Assembly: GCA_007694185.1 (NCBI GenBank)
Contig: RECD01000099.1
Coordinates: forward strand, 1 to 56,527
DNA from: Planctomycetaceae bacterium
Lineage (GTDB): Bacteria; Planctomycetota; Planctomycetia; Pirellulales; Pirellulaceae
Reading direction: 5' to 3'
DNA: 56,527 nucleotides
The translations under genes were made by a program, and so were the position numbers. This document shows positions 1-7,944 of this stretch, piece after piece. The notes beneath the pieces were generated by a model, which searched no databases, was not told where the DNA came from, and saw only the letters and a program-made list of their open reading frames with translations. Positions within the stretch are counted from its first letter, which is position 1. Each line of letters begins with the position of its first letter.

Positions 1-150
1 GGTGTCCTTCGGCAAAACACACACCAGCGTCTGTCCGAGTTCATCGCCAAGTTAGCGGAAGGGGGCAAGCCCTCCGGTCTTGCTGTTGCCAACGCACCGG
101 ACGGCTTGCGCCGTGCCGCTATGTACCGCAACAGGATCGTTTCGGCATGA
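1..150 (+). CDS. 3' end of an unrecognised protein (partial)
   Basis: An open frame enters from the left edge in frame 1 and ends at TGA 148-150, giving the last 49 residues of a protein whose start lies outside the window. The tail is hydrophilic and basic (it contains KLAEGGKP and ends RNRIVSA) with codon use like the neighbouring genes. No family can be named from so short a piece. It converges on the kinase gene; the roughly 210 bases between them hold no hairpin followed by a T-run that I can see. Confidence 0.45.
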   Translation, partial: GVLRQNTHQRLSEFIAKLAEGGKPSGLAVANAPDGLRRAAMYRNRIVSA

Positions 151-364
151 TCCACGAAGCCGGTCAACGGGGTGTCGATTTGCGCGTTCAAGTTGTGCGG
201 GATGGAATCTGTTGAGGTGCTTAAGCGGCCGACTCGACGCGTTCCCAACCGGGACGGGGGCCGACGAATCTCGCGCAGCGCCCCGCCGGCCGAGCGGTCT
301 GCGGTGTTCAGGCCCGATGCTCAAGCGGGTCGGGTGACCCGGTCGGCTGGGGAACGCCGAATCA

Positions 365-2599
365 TCACGCCTGATCGAGCGTTTGCTCAAGAACTGAACC
401 AACCCCTCTGGGATCCGAATCTTCTCGGTACGGGCGTCGGCGCTGGTCGCGAGCGTGGCGGCTCCACCAGGCATCCCCATCCGCGACCGTCCAAGCGTGG
501 GCGGCGGGGCATTTGTCGAGCAGTTGCGCCAAATCGCGGGCGGTTTGGGGCCGCAACGCGCGTTTCTTTTCGAGACAGGCCAAGATGGCATGTTCCAATT
601 GTGGCGAAATCGGTAACTTCGCGCGATCGGACGGAGGAATCGGCTCCTCGTCCACATGTTTGCGGCACAACTGCGTGATGCTCTCCGCCTCGAACACCGG
701 GCTGCCGGTAAGCAGAAAATAGCCCACCGCCCCGACCGCATACAAATCGCTGCAGGCGTCGACCGCCATCGGCGACGTGATCGCCTCGGGTGACATGTAG
801 AGCGGGGTGCCCGTGAGCGTGCGTTCCGACTTTTGCGTGGCGTCGTCGACCGCCTTGACCAGTCCGAAATCGAGCACCTTGACCACGTCGGGTTCACACC
901 CGCGGCGGGCGATCATGGTGTTCGCGGGTTTGATGTCGCGATGCACGAGACCCTGAGAGTGGGCTTCGAACAGCGAGCCGCACATCTGCCGCAAGATATG
1001 GATCACGCGGGCTTCCGGTAGGGCGCCATGCTTGCTGACCAACGTCTGCAGATCGATCCCCTCGATGTACTCCATCGCGTAATAAAACACACCTTCCGGA
1101 GTTCGGCCGTAGTCATAGATCGCGATCGTGTTGGGATGATTCAATTGGCAAGTGATCTGGACCTCCCGCTCGAAACGGTCGAGTGACTCTTCGTTGATTT
1201 TGTCGATGTTCAACATCTTGATGGCAGCGGGTCGCCGCATCATCGCATGGTGCCCGCGGTAGACGGCGCCCATCGCACCTTCACCGAGCTTCTCTTCGAG
1301 GCGGTACTGTCCCAAATGGCGAGCCTCCACGGCGGCCTTCTGGGCCTCGCGTTGGGCTCGTGACAAGGCGATGGTGAACCCGAAGATCGCGATCGAGCTG
1401 AGGATCAGCATGCCGTACAGCGCGAAATAAGTTCGCCTCAAGATGACCAGTGGTCGAAACGCTTGGGCCATGTCGACCTCGGTCGCCAAACCCATTTTGT
1501 ATTCCGGCATCCACTTCCAGGCCCCGACCACGGGGACGCCGCGGTGGTTGCGGTAGCCGTCGACATCGATACCCGAAGTGCCGGCGATCGCGGCCTCGGC
1601 CATCTTCGTCAATGGCAGGTTGCTGCGGCGTTGGGCCGGCCTGAATCCCTCCATCAGGTTACCGCCGGGATCCCGCAGGTGGACATTTAAGATCGACCGA
1701 ACCCCCTCCTGATCGGGCAGCACGCCGAGCAGGATGAGTTCTTCGTCGAACCGACTGTTGGAAACCATCACGCCGTCTTGGTTGAAGGCAAAGGTCTCGC
1801 CGGACGCGCCGACCTGCCCCAGTTCCAAGATGCCCGTGAACTCCTGTTCGGGACGAATCTGGAGCGCCAATACGCCGATCACTTGGAACGATTCCGAATC
1901 GCGAATCGGGGCGCAGGCGTACATGACGGGCTGCCCCATCCGCAACCGCCCGTTGGCATCCGGCACCATCACGACGCTGGCGAACGGCAACGACACGGTC
2001 GTGTCACCGTCGAGACAACGCCCTAAAAATTCGTCGTACTCGGGGGGGGCCGGTTGGCCCAACAATGACCGGTGGGAGGACGCGACGATGCGCCGTGAGC
2101 TGTCGGCGACGAAATACCCGTCGTAGTGATGGGACGACATCGCCGGACCGAGGTGCTGACGCAATTCGATGTGAGGCGGTGAATCGACGGAGTCCACCAG
2201 CTCTTGGTCGGTGACACCAGTCAACAACGGGTAAACCGCTTTGCGAATCGGCTGTGAACTGGCTAACTGCTCCGCGTTGGCCCGCTGGACCGAAAACCAT
2301 TTCTCCAACATCGCCGCCTCGATCGTGACGAACGACTGAAGCCCCGCGCTCAGGTTGCCGCGGATCGTCGATTCCACAAGTGATTTCGTCAGGAAGCCGA
2401 CTGACCCCAAAACGACCACCGCGATCAACGGCCAAATCCAGAGCTGCTTGCTCAGGAACAGGCTGGTGCGCGCGAACGACTGAGACAGACTGCGTGAAGC
2501 CCAGGTCATGTGCGGCTGTGGGTGCTGACTGCTGCGGCTTCGCGGGGCGGAACGGAAACGGTTCAGTAGGTTCATGCGGGCGACGGCGGTGGACGGCAA
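365..2599 (-). CDS. Membrane receptor Ser/Thr protein kinase with extracellular Cache-like sensor
   Basis: 744 residues. TM1 is at about 53-74, followed by a roughly 310-residue extracytoplasmic region with Cache-type sequence (GYFVADSS near 161, GASGETFAFNQDG near 264), TM2 at about 388-411, then a cytoplasmic Hanks-type kinase domain at about 432-695. The kinase looks active: glycine loop GEGAMG 439-444, Lys461, HRD 553-555 with Asn560, DFG 577-579, SPE 603-605. The layout is that of a receptor kinase that binds a small ligand outside and phosphorylates proteins inside. The short C-terminal tail is Trp/Arg rich. A second ATG at residue 9 is a possible start. The gene stands alone; its ligand and targets cannot be told from the sequence. 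Confidence 0.9.
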   Translation of the reverse strand: MPSTAVARMNLLNRFRSAPRSRSSQHPQPHMTWASRSLSQSFARTSLFLSKQLWIWPLIAVVVLGSVGFLTKSLVESTIRGNLSAGLQSFVTIEAAMLEKWFSVQRANAEQLASSQPIRKAVYPLLTGVTDQELVDSVDSPPHIELRQHLGPAMSSHHYDGYFVADSSRRIVASSHRSLLGQPAPPEYDEFLGRCLDGDTTVSLPFASVVMVPDANGRLRMGQPVMYACAPIRDSESFQVIGVLALQIRPEQEFTGILELGQVGASGETFAFNQDGVMVSNSRFDEELILLGVLPDQEGVRSILNVHLRDPGGNLMEGFRPAQRRSNLPLTKMAEAAIAGTSGIDVDGYRNHRGVPVVGAWKWMPEYKMGLATEVDMAQAFRPLVILRRTYFALYGMLILSSIAIFGFTIALSRAQREAQKAAVEARHLGQYRLEEKLGEGAMGAVYRGHHAMMRRPAAIKMLNIDKINEESLDRFEREVQITCQLNHPNTIAIYDYGRTPEGVFYYAMEYIEGIDLQTLVSKHGALPEARVIHILRQMCGSLFEAHSQGLVHRDIKPANTMIARRGCEPDVVKVLDFGLVKAVDDATQKSERTLTGTPLYMSPEAITSPMAVDACSDLYAVGAVGYFLLTGSPVFEAESITQLCRKHVDEEPIPPSDRAKLPISPQLEHAILACLEKKRALRPQTARDLAQLLDKCPAAHAWTVADGDAWWSRHARDQRRRPYREDSDPRGVGSVLEQTLDQA

Positions 2600-3031
2600 C
2601 GAGGATGGCGAGCGATCCCGTAGAATCCCGTGCTCTCAGCGACCGCAAGGTCGGCCATAACGTCGCCTTGAACAGACCCCTTCATTGTAGTTGCGGGCCG
2701 TGTGATTGCCGATTTTCTCGGCATTGCTGACGGGAAATAGCCCATCCGCCCCATGCCATCAGCCCGCAGTCAAACGACCGCACAGGCCGCGAGGCAGACG
2801 AAGCAACCGTGAGAACTCGCTGCGGGAACCGCAGGTTGCGACGGGAACGGACGGCGCCCGGATCAACGCCGGACCATCGGGAACCCTCGACACCCCGATT
2901 CGGGCGGCTGACCTGGCGCGAACTGTTGCCCCAACTGTTGCCCCCGCTGCTGTCCAAACATGTCAAGCCATGGCAATTAGTGGCAGAATCACCGCCACAA
3001 CCAAAATGGCCCGCATGGGGTCAAAACACGA
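2600..3031. other. Non-coding stretch upstream of the kinase gene
   Basis: About 430 bases between the kinase start and the tRNA-Asp terminator. Open frames here are Arg/Ser/Pro-rich with no ribosome binding site and look spurious. It presumably holds the kinase promoter, but I found no convincing -35/-10 pair. A perfect 12-base tandem duplication (AACTGTTGCCCC twice) lies at 2921-2944. Confidence 0.5.
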
Positions 3032-3068
3032 AAAAACCCCGGAAAACGCGGGGTTTTCCGGGGTTTTT
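3032..3068 (-). terminator. Strong rho-independent terminator after tRNA-Asp
   Basis: Perfect 16-bp stem: AAAAACCCCGGAAAAC (3032-3047) pairs with 3053-3068, with a 5-base GCGGG loop. On the minus strand the stem runs into a T-tract, five nucleotides downstream of the tRNA-Asp 3' end. The symmetric A/T flanks mean it could act in both directions. Confidence 0.92.
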
Positions 3069-3073
3069 GTGAG

Positions 3074-3147
<74 letters not shown>

Positions 3148-3184
3148 TGATCCGACTGGGCGTGAAGCCTGTCGGTTGGCTCCG

Positions 3185-3212
3185 ATTATAAAAGCCGAAG
3201 CCGGTTCGGCAA
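3185..3212 (-). promoter_or_regulatory. Promoter of tRNA-Asp
   Basis: Minus strand: -35 TTGCCG (3212-3207), 16-bp spacer, perfect -10 TATAAT (3190-3185), about 37 nt before the tRNA 5' end. The spacer contains the inverted repeat GCCGAA/TTCGGC. Confidence 0.7.
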
Positions 3213-3485
3213 GCCCGCTTCGGGGTAATCGATGGGACAACCCCAAAAGTGTGCGAAATCGGCGATCAACAACCGCTTGAGCCCTTGAGCGAACCGCCTC
3301 ATTCCACGGATCGGTTCAAAAGGCACGGCGACTTGCCACAAATTTCGGCGATTTCCGTTGACCGACAGATGGTTATTTGTACACTTCGCTTGCCCTCGTG
3401 TCGGACGGTTTCGAGCTTCCCCCAAAAATGCCGTTGAGGGCGTGTGTCGGGGGAATCTGGCCAAGCTTCTTGGGAGGCAATCGGG
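3213..3485. other. recQ upstream region
   Basis: Non-coding stretch between the tRNA-Asp promoter and recQ. It contains one plausible plus-strand promoter (annotated separately) and a roughly 100-nt leader. An open frame that reads from recQ into this region on the minus strand is a shadow of recQ. Confidence 0.5.
3358..3385 (+). promoter_or_regulatory. Putative recQ promoter
   Basis: -35 TTGACC (3358-3363, 5 of 6 consensus positions), 16-bp spacer, -10 TACACT (3380-3385, 4 of 6), about 100 nt upstream of the chosen recQ ATG. No LexA-type GAAC-N4-GTTC box is visible nearby. Confidence 0.45.
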
Positions 3486-5495
3486 ATGGGCAGCAAAAAC
3501 AGCGAAGTTCGCGGGATCAACGGTCGCACGATCGCCGACGACGGAACCACTAGCGGTTCGGCGTGGGGAGGGGAGGATCCCTCGGCGGTGTTGCGACGGT
3601 CCTTCGGGATGGAGTCGTTTCATCCTGGACAGCGGGAAGTGATCGATCGGCTGTTGGCCGGCCGCAGCGCCGTGGCGGTTTTTCCCACGGGCGGCGGTAA
3701 ATCGCTCTGTTACCAACTGCCGTCGCTGCTCTTGCCGGGCACGACGATCGTGATCTCGCCGCTGATTTCGCTGATGAAGGACCAATGCGACGCGTTGGCC
3801 CGCCGGGGGATCGCCGCGGTCCGGCTCGATTCGAGCCTGACGCCACAGCAGTTCCACACGTCGCTCGCCCAAATCCGCAGCGGTGAGGCGAAGCTGCTTT
3901 ACGTGGCGCCGGAGCGGTTTTTCAACGAGCGATTTCGGGCGTCGATCGGTGATTTGCGAGTCTCCCTCTTCGCGGTGGATGAGGCCCATTGCATCAGCCG
4001 CTGGGGTCACAACTTTCGGCCCGATTACCTGAAGTTGGCGGAGCTGTCGCGTGAATTAGGGGCCGAACGGGTGCTGGCGTTGACAGCCACCGCGACGCCA
4101 CCCGTGTTGCAGGAGATTCGCGAGGCCTTTGGGATCGTGGAAGAAGACGCGATCCGGACCCGATTTTTTCGTCCGAACCTGCAACTGCGAAGCCGGGTGC
4201 TCGATGTTTCCGCTCGGGACCGCGAGTTGATCGAGTCGATTCGGTTGCGGCCGCCGGGGCCTTCGATCGTCTACGTCTCGTTGCAGAAGACCGCCGAGGC
4301 GGTAGCCGAAGCGTTGGCCGGTGCCGGGGTGGCGGCTAGGGCTTACCACGCCGGGATGGAAACCGATGCCCGCGACGAGGTTCAGCAGTGGTTTTTGGAC
4401 TCGGATTCGGGGGTGGTCGTGGCGACGATCGCCTTCGGAATGGGGATCGACAAACCGAACATTCGCTACATCGATCACTACAACCCTCCCGCCTCGTTGG
4501 AGGCCTACGCTCAGGAAATCGGTCGAGCGGGCCGCGACGGGGCTGATTCGGTTTGTCAGATCTGGTTGGTGCCCGAGGACCGCGTGGTGCTCGAAAACTT
4601 CAGTTACGGGGATACGCCAACCCGGCAAGCGGTGGGCCGCTTGGTCGATCTGATCGCCGGTCAAGCGGAGACGTTTTACATCAGCCACTATCAGTTGTCG
4701 GCCGAAACCGACATCCGGATGCTGGTCGCCCGGACCCTGCTGGCGTACCTGGAATTGGACGGTCACCTGGCCGGGATCGCACCGCGGTACAACACGTACA
4801 AATTGAAACCGTTGGCGACGAGCCGCCACATCTTGTCCCACTTCGAAGGCGAACCGCGCGATTTCTTGGCGGGGCTGTTGGGCTGCCTGACCAAGGGCCG
4901 CACTTGGTTTTTGTTGAACATGGTGACGGCGGGGCGGCGGTTGGGGTGCGAGCGTCAGCGGATGGTGAAGGCGGTCGAACATTTGGTCCAGCGGGGCTGG
5001 GTGGAAGTTCAGGCCGCCGACTTGGTTCACGGCTATCGCAAGCCGGCGCCCTTGGTCGATCTGAAATTGATCGGCGACCGGCTGTACGAGCGATTGATGG
5101 ACCGGGAGCAGGCAGAAATCGCCAGGCTGGATGATGTCTTCGACCTGGCCGGGGCGGGGGGCTGTTTGGCGGCACGGTTATCCAGCCATTTCGGTGAGAG
5201 ACTACAGCAGGCCTGCGGACGATGCACTTCCTGCGTCGGAGAAGGCCCTTGGGAAATCCCGGCCATCGCAGGCCGAGGGATCGGCCACTCGGCACGAACG
5301 GCGATCGAGCGATTGATCCAGCGGTATCCCGACCACTTTGCTGACGCGCGCAGCCGGGCCCGCTTTCTGTGTGGGTTGTCCGGGCCGGCGTTCACTCGAG
5401 CGAAGCTGACCCGTGATCCCCATTTCGGGATTTGCGATCGGGTCCCGTTCAGTCGGGTGCTGGAAGAGGTACGAACTTTGGGCAGCCAACGCTAG
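3486..5495 (+). CDS. recQ: RecQ-family ATP-dependent DNA helicase with displaced zinc module
   Basis: 669 residues. ATG 3486 is chosen because GGGAGG lies 8 nt upstream; an in-frame GTG at 3444 would add 14 residues. Helicase core motifs are complete: PTGGGKS (67-73), DEAH (165-168) continuing as CISRWGHNFRP, and motif VI QEIGRAGRDG near 343. The RecQ zinc signature C-x16-C-x2-C-x2-C is present (C560, C577, C580, C583) but sits about 217 residues after motif VI, behind a winged-helix-like segment (about 440-530). In E. coli RecQ the zinc module directly follows the helicase core. No HRDC domain is evident. It should unwind DNA 3'-5' in recombination and fork repair. It is transcribed alone; the next gene starts 143 bp later. 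Confidence 0.93.
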   Translation: MGSKNSEVRGINGRTIADDGTTSGSAWGGEDPSAVLRRSFGMESFHPGQREVIDRLLAGRSAVAVFPTGGGKSLCYQLPSLLLPGTTIVISPLISLMKDQCDALARRGIAAVRLDSSLTPQQFHTSLAQIRSGEAKLLYVAPERFFNERFRASIGDLRVSLFAVDEAHCISRWGHNFRPDYLKLAELSRELGAERVLALTATATPPVLQEIREAFGIVEEDAIRTRFFRPNLQLRSRVLDVSARDRELIESIRLRPPGPSIVYVSLQKTAEAVAEALAGAGVAARAYHAGMETDARDEVQQWFLDSDSGVVVATIAFGMGIDKPNIRYIDHYNPPASLEAYAQEIGRAGRDGADSVCQIWLVPEDRVVLENFSYGDTPTRQAVGRLVDLIAGQAETFYISHYQLSAETDIRMLVARTLLAYLELDGHLAGIAPRYNTYKLKPLATSRHILSHFEGEPRDFLAGLLGCLTKGRTWFLLNMVTAGRRLGCERQRMVKAVEHLVQRGWVEVQAADLVHGYRKPAPLVDLKLIGDRLYERLMDREQAEIARLDDVFDLAGAGGCLAARLSSHFGERLQQACGRCTSCVGEGPWEIPAIAGRGIGHSARTAIERLIQRYPDHFADARSRARFLCGLSGPAFTRAKLTRDPHFGICDRVPFSRVLEEVRTLGSQR

Positions 5496-5637
5496 CGATG
5501 GGGGCGGGTTATACTGGGCGACCGCGAGACCGGTCGGGCGGGGTGATCGGTCACCGCCCTGCCAAAACTTGCCCCCACAACTTGCCCTCCGCACGCCCGA
5601 TATACGGGCCACTTCCTTCGCAGCATGGAGAATCCGG

Positions 5638-7728
5638 ATGAGATCACGACTCTGGTTGGCCGTCGGCTTCTTGGTGTTCACCGGCGGACGATTTGTCGAG
5701 GTGTCGGCCCAAGAGACAGGAGCTTCCGAGCAGGGAGGGTTGCCGGCAGCCGCCAAGCTGTTGCCCGACCAGCTACCTGGGGGATCCGAGCCGTCGACAA
5801 TGGTCCGCGACGCGTTGCATCGCGAAGCGAATGAACACTTTGCAAAGTGGCGGACGGCTTACGAGGCGAGGGTCGAACCGGATGAGATCGCTGGGTATCA
5901 AGAACACCTGCGGCAGGAGTTCGTGCAGCGGATCGGTGGGTTACCTCCCCGCGGCCCGCTGCGTCCGCAGATCACCGGTACCTTGCAACGTGAGGGCTAC
6001 ACGGTCGAAAAGGTGCTGTTCGAGAGCGCGCCCCAATTCTTCGTGACCGCCGGCTTGTTTTTGCCTGATCCGGAAAAGTTTCCACCACCCTGGCCGGCGG
6101 TCGTGATCGTCTGCGGGCACTCCGCAGAGGGCAAGTTGCAGACCGGTTATCAGACCGGCACGGCGCTCGCGGCGCTCAACGGGCTGGCGGCGATGGTCGT
6201 CGACCCGGTTGGCCAGGGCGAGCGCATGCAGTTGCTCCGCGAGGACGGTCGGCCTGCGATCGCGGGACCGACGACGGAGCATACCTTGTTGGGTACCGGA
6301 GCCATCTTGGTCGGCTGGAATACGGCGCGTTGGATGATTCATGACTCGATGGCGGCGATCGACTACCTGCAGAGCCGCGAGGATATTCGCGGCGATCGGA
6401 TCGGCTGCATGGGGAACAGCGGCGGCGGGACGCAGACCTGTTACCTGATGGCACTGGACGAGCGGGTGACGGCCGCGGCGCCGAGCTGCTACGTCACCAG
6501 CTTCAAGCGGCTGCTGGAAACGATCGGACCGCAGGACGCCGAGCAGAACATCTTCGGGCAGATCGCCTTGGGCATGGACCATGCCGACTACCTCATGATG
6601 CGGGCCCCCAAGCCGACGATGATCAACTGCGCCACTCGCGATTTCTTTGACATCAGCGGGACGTGGGGGGCGTTCCGAGACGCGAAACGCTTATTCCAGC
6701 GGTTGGATGCGGGCAGAAACATCGAGTTGGTCGAGGTCGATGCGACTCACGGCTGGCACCCGATGTTGCGGCGGGCGAGCGTGCAGTTCATGGTTCAGCA
6801 TTTGGCGGGACGGGTCGGTGATTTCGTCGAGCCCGAGATCGTGCCGTTGACCGCCGAGGAGATGAACGTGACGCCGGAGGGCCAGGTGTTGAAGCTCGCC
6901 GGCGCGATCTCAGCTTTCGACCAAGTCCGCCTGGAAGCGGAACGGTTGGCGGCGGAACGGCAGACGGCAGCTCCGGCACCTGAGGCGCTGCGACAGACGG
7001 TGCGGCAGGTCGCCGGCATTCGGACGATGACCGAGTTGGCCTCACCGGAAGTCGAGCGACGAAAAGAAATTCGGGTCGGCAACCTGACCTACCAGCCGCT
7101 CGTTTTTCAGGTCGAAGACGGGGTTTGGTTGCCAGCCGTCTTGGCACGCCCCGCGGACAGCAAGTCAGCAGGGCGAACGGTCACCTGCCTGGCGATGGCG
7201 GAAGGCAAGGAGTCGGTTTTGGATGTGGACGGCGAGCTTCAGCGGCGGGTGGCGGCCGGCGAAACGGTGTTGGCCATCGACCTGCGTGGCGTGGGTGAGA
7301 CGCTGCCCGAGGGGCAGCGGTGGTACCACCAGCGGTTTGGGGCCAACGGCGGCAACTCCGTGCTGGCTTATCTGCTCGGCAAATCGCTCGTCGGCTTGCG
7401 GGCCGAGGACTGTTTGGTCGTCGCCCGCTGGTTGGCGGCTGAGGAAGGGGTCGAGCGGATCGAATTGGTCGCCAGCGGCGAATTGACCACTCCGGCGCTG
7501 CATGCCGCCGCGGTCGAGCCGGCGCTGTTCGGCGGGATCGAGCTGCGGCGTGGTTTGCGGTCTTGGACCGAGGTGACCGCCACCCCTCAAAGTGAGAATC
7601 AGGTAGCCGGGCTGGTTCATCAGGCGTTGGTCGCCTACGACCTGCCGGATCTGGCTGCCTTGGTCGGCGATCGCCTGATCCTTCGTGACCCCCATGACGC
7701 GACCGACAAACCGGTCGGTCGCGACTGA
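5638..7728 (+). CDS. Secreted AXE1-like alpha/beta hydrolase (acetyl xylan esterase-type)
   Basis: 696 residues from ATG 5638 (GGAG upstream), which begins a classic signal peptide: MRSRLW, a hydrophobic core, then VSAQ near 22-25. The first half is an alpha/beta hydrolase: GNSGGGT gives nucleophile Ser261, CATRDFFD supplies a candidate acid, and DATHGWH a catalytic His. This pattern matches the acetyl xylan esterase/deacetylase-like proteins common in planctomycetes that attack polysaccharides. The second half (about 480-690) repeats a hydrolase-like layout (AIDLRGVGE) but has SGELTT where a nucleophile elbow would be, so it looks catalytically dead. The natural substrate is unknown. A 10-bp hairpin overlaps the last codons. 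Confidence 0.82.
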   Translation: MRSRLWLAVGFLVFTGGRFVEVSAQETGASEQGGLPAAAKLLPDQLPGGSEPSTMVRDALHREANEHFAKWRTAYEARVEPDEIAGYQEHLRQEFVQRIGGLPPRGPLRPQITGTLQREGYTVEKVLFESAPQFFVTAGLFLPDPEKFPPPWPAVVIVCGHSAEGKLQTGYQTGTALAALNGLAAMVVDPVGQGERMQLLREDGRPAIAGPTTEHTLLGTGAILVGWNTARWMIHDSMAAIDYLQSREDIRGDRIGCMGNSGGGTQTCYLMALDERVTAAAPSCYVTSFKRLLETIGPQDAEQNIFGQIALGMDHADYLMMRAPKPTMINCATRDFFDISGTWGAFRDAKRLFQRLDAGRNIELVEVDATHGWHPMLRRASVQFMVQHLAGRVGDFVEPEIVPLTAEEMNVTPEGQVLKLAGAISAFDQVRLEAERLAAERQTAAPAPEALRQTVRQVAGIRTMTELASPEVERRKEIRVGNLTYQPLVFQVEDGVWLPAVLARPADSKSAGRTVTCLAMAEGKESVLDVDGELQRRVAAGETVLAIDLRGVGETLPEGQRWYHQRFGANGGNSVLAYLLGKSLVGLRAEDCLVVARWLAAEEGVERIELVASGELTTPALHAAAVEPALFGGIELRRGLRSWTEVTATPQSENQVAGLVHQALVAYDLPDLAALVGDRLILRDPHDATDKPVGRD
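7698..7723 (+). terminator. Hairpin at the 3' end of the hydrolase gene
   Basis: CGCGACCGAC (7698-7707) pairs perfectly with 7714-7723 around a 6-base loop. It lies inside the last codons and is not followed by a T-run, so it may be a weak or factor-dependent terminator, an mRNA-stabilising hairpin, or chance. Confidence 0.25.
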
Positions 7729-7944
7729 TTGGGAGGTGGCGGCGCTGTCGCCAGTTTTTCGTCCGAGCCGGAGGAACTGTCGGGTCGATAAGCCAGGGTG
7801 TGGCCGAACGTCAGTCGCGATCCGATCTCACAAGGCACCCGTGGGTCGCGCCTGGTTGCTAAAAAAAGAGACGCTCCCCACTTGGGCAAGCGATTGCCCA
7901 GGCCCGAGTGTCAAACCCTTGGCTGTCAGTCCTTCGGATCGCAC

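Noticed and set aside
2921-2944. A short tandem array (CRISPR-like)
   Set aside because: Only two 12-base copies with no spacer; it is a simple duplication.
3186-4010. A 274-codon minus-strand frame across the recQ start and upstream region
   Set aside because: It overlaps the recQ helicase motifs and the tRNA-Asp promoter; its composition is that of a shadow frame.
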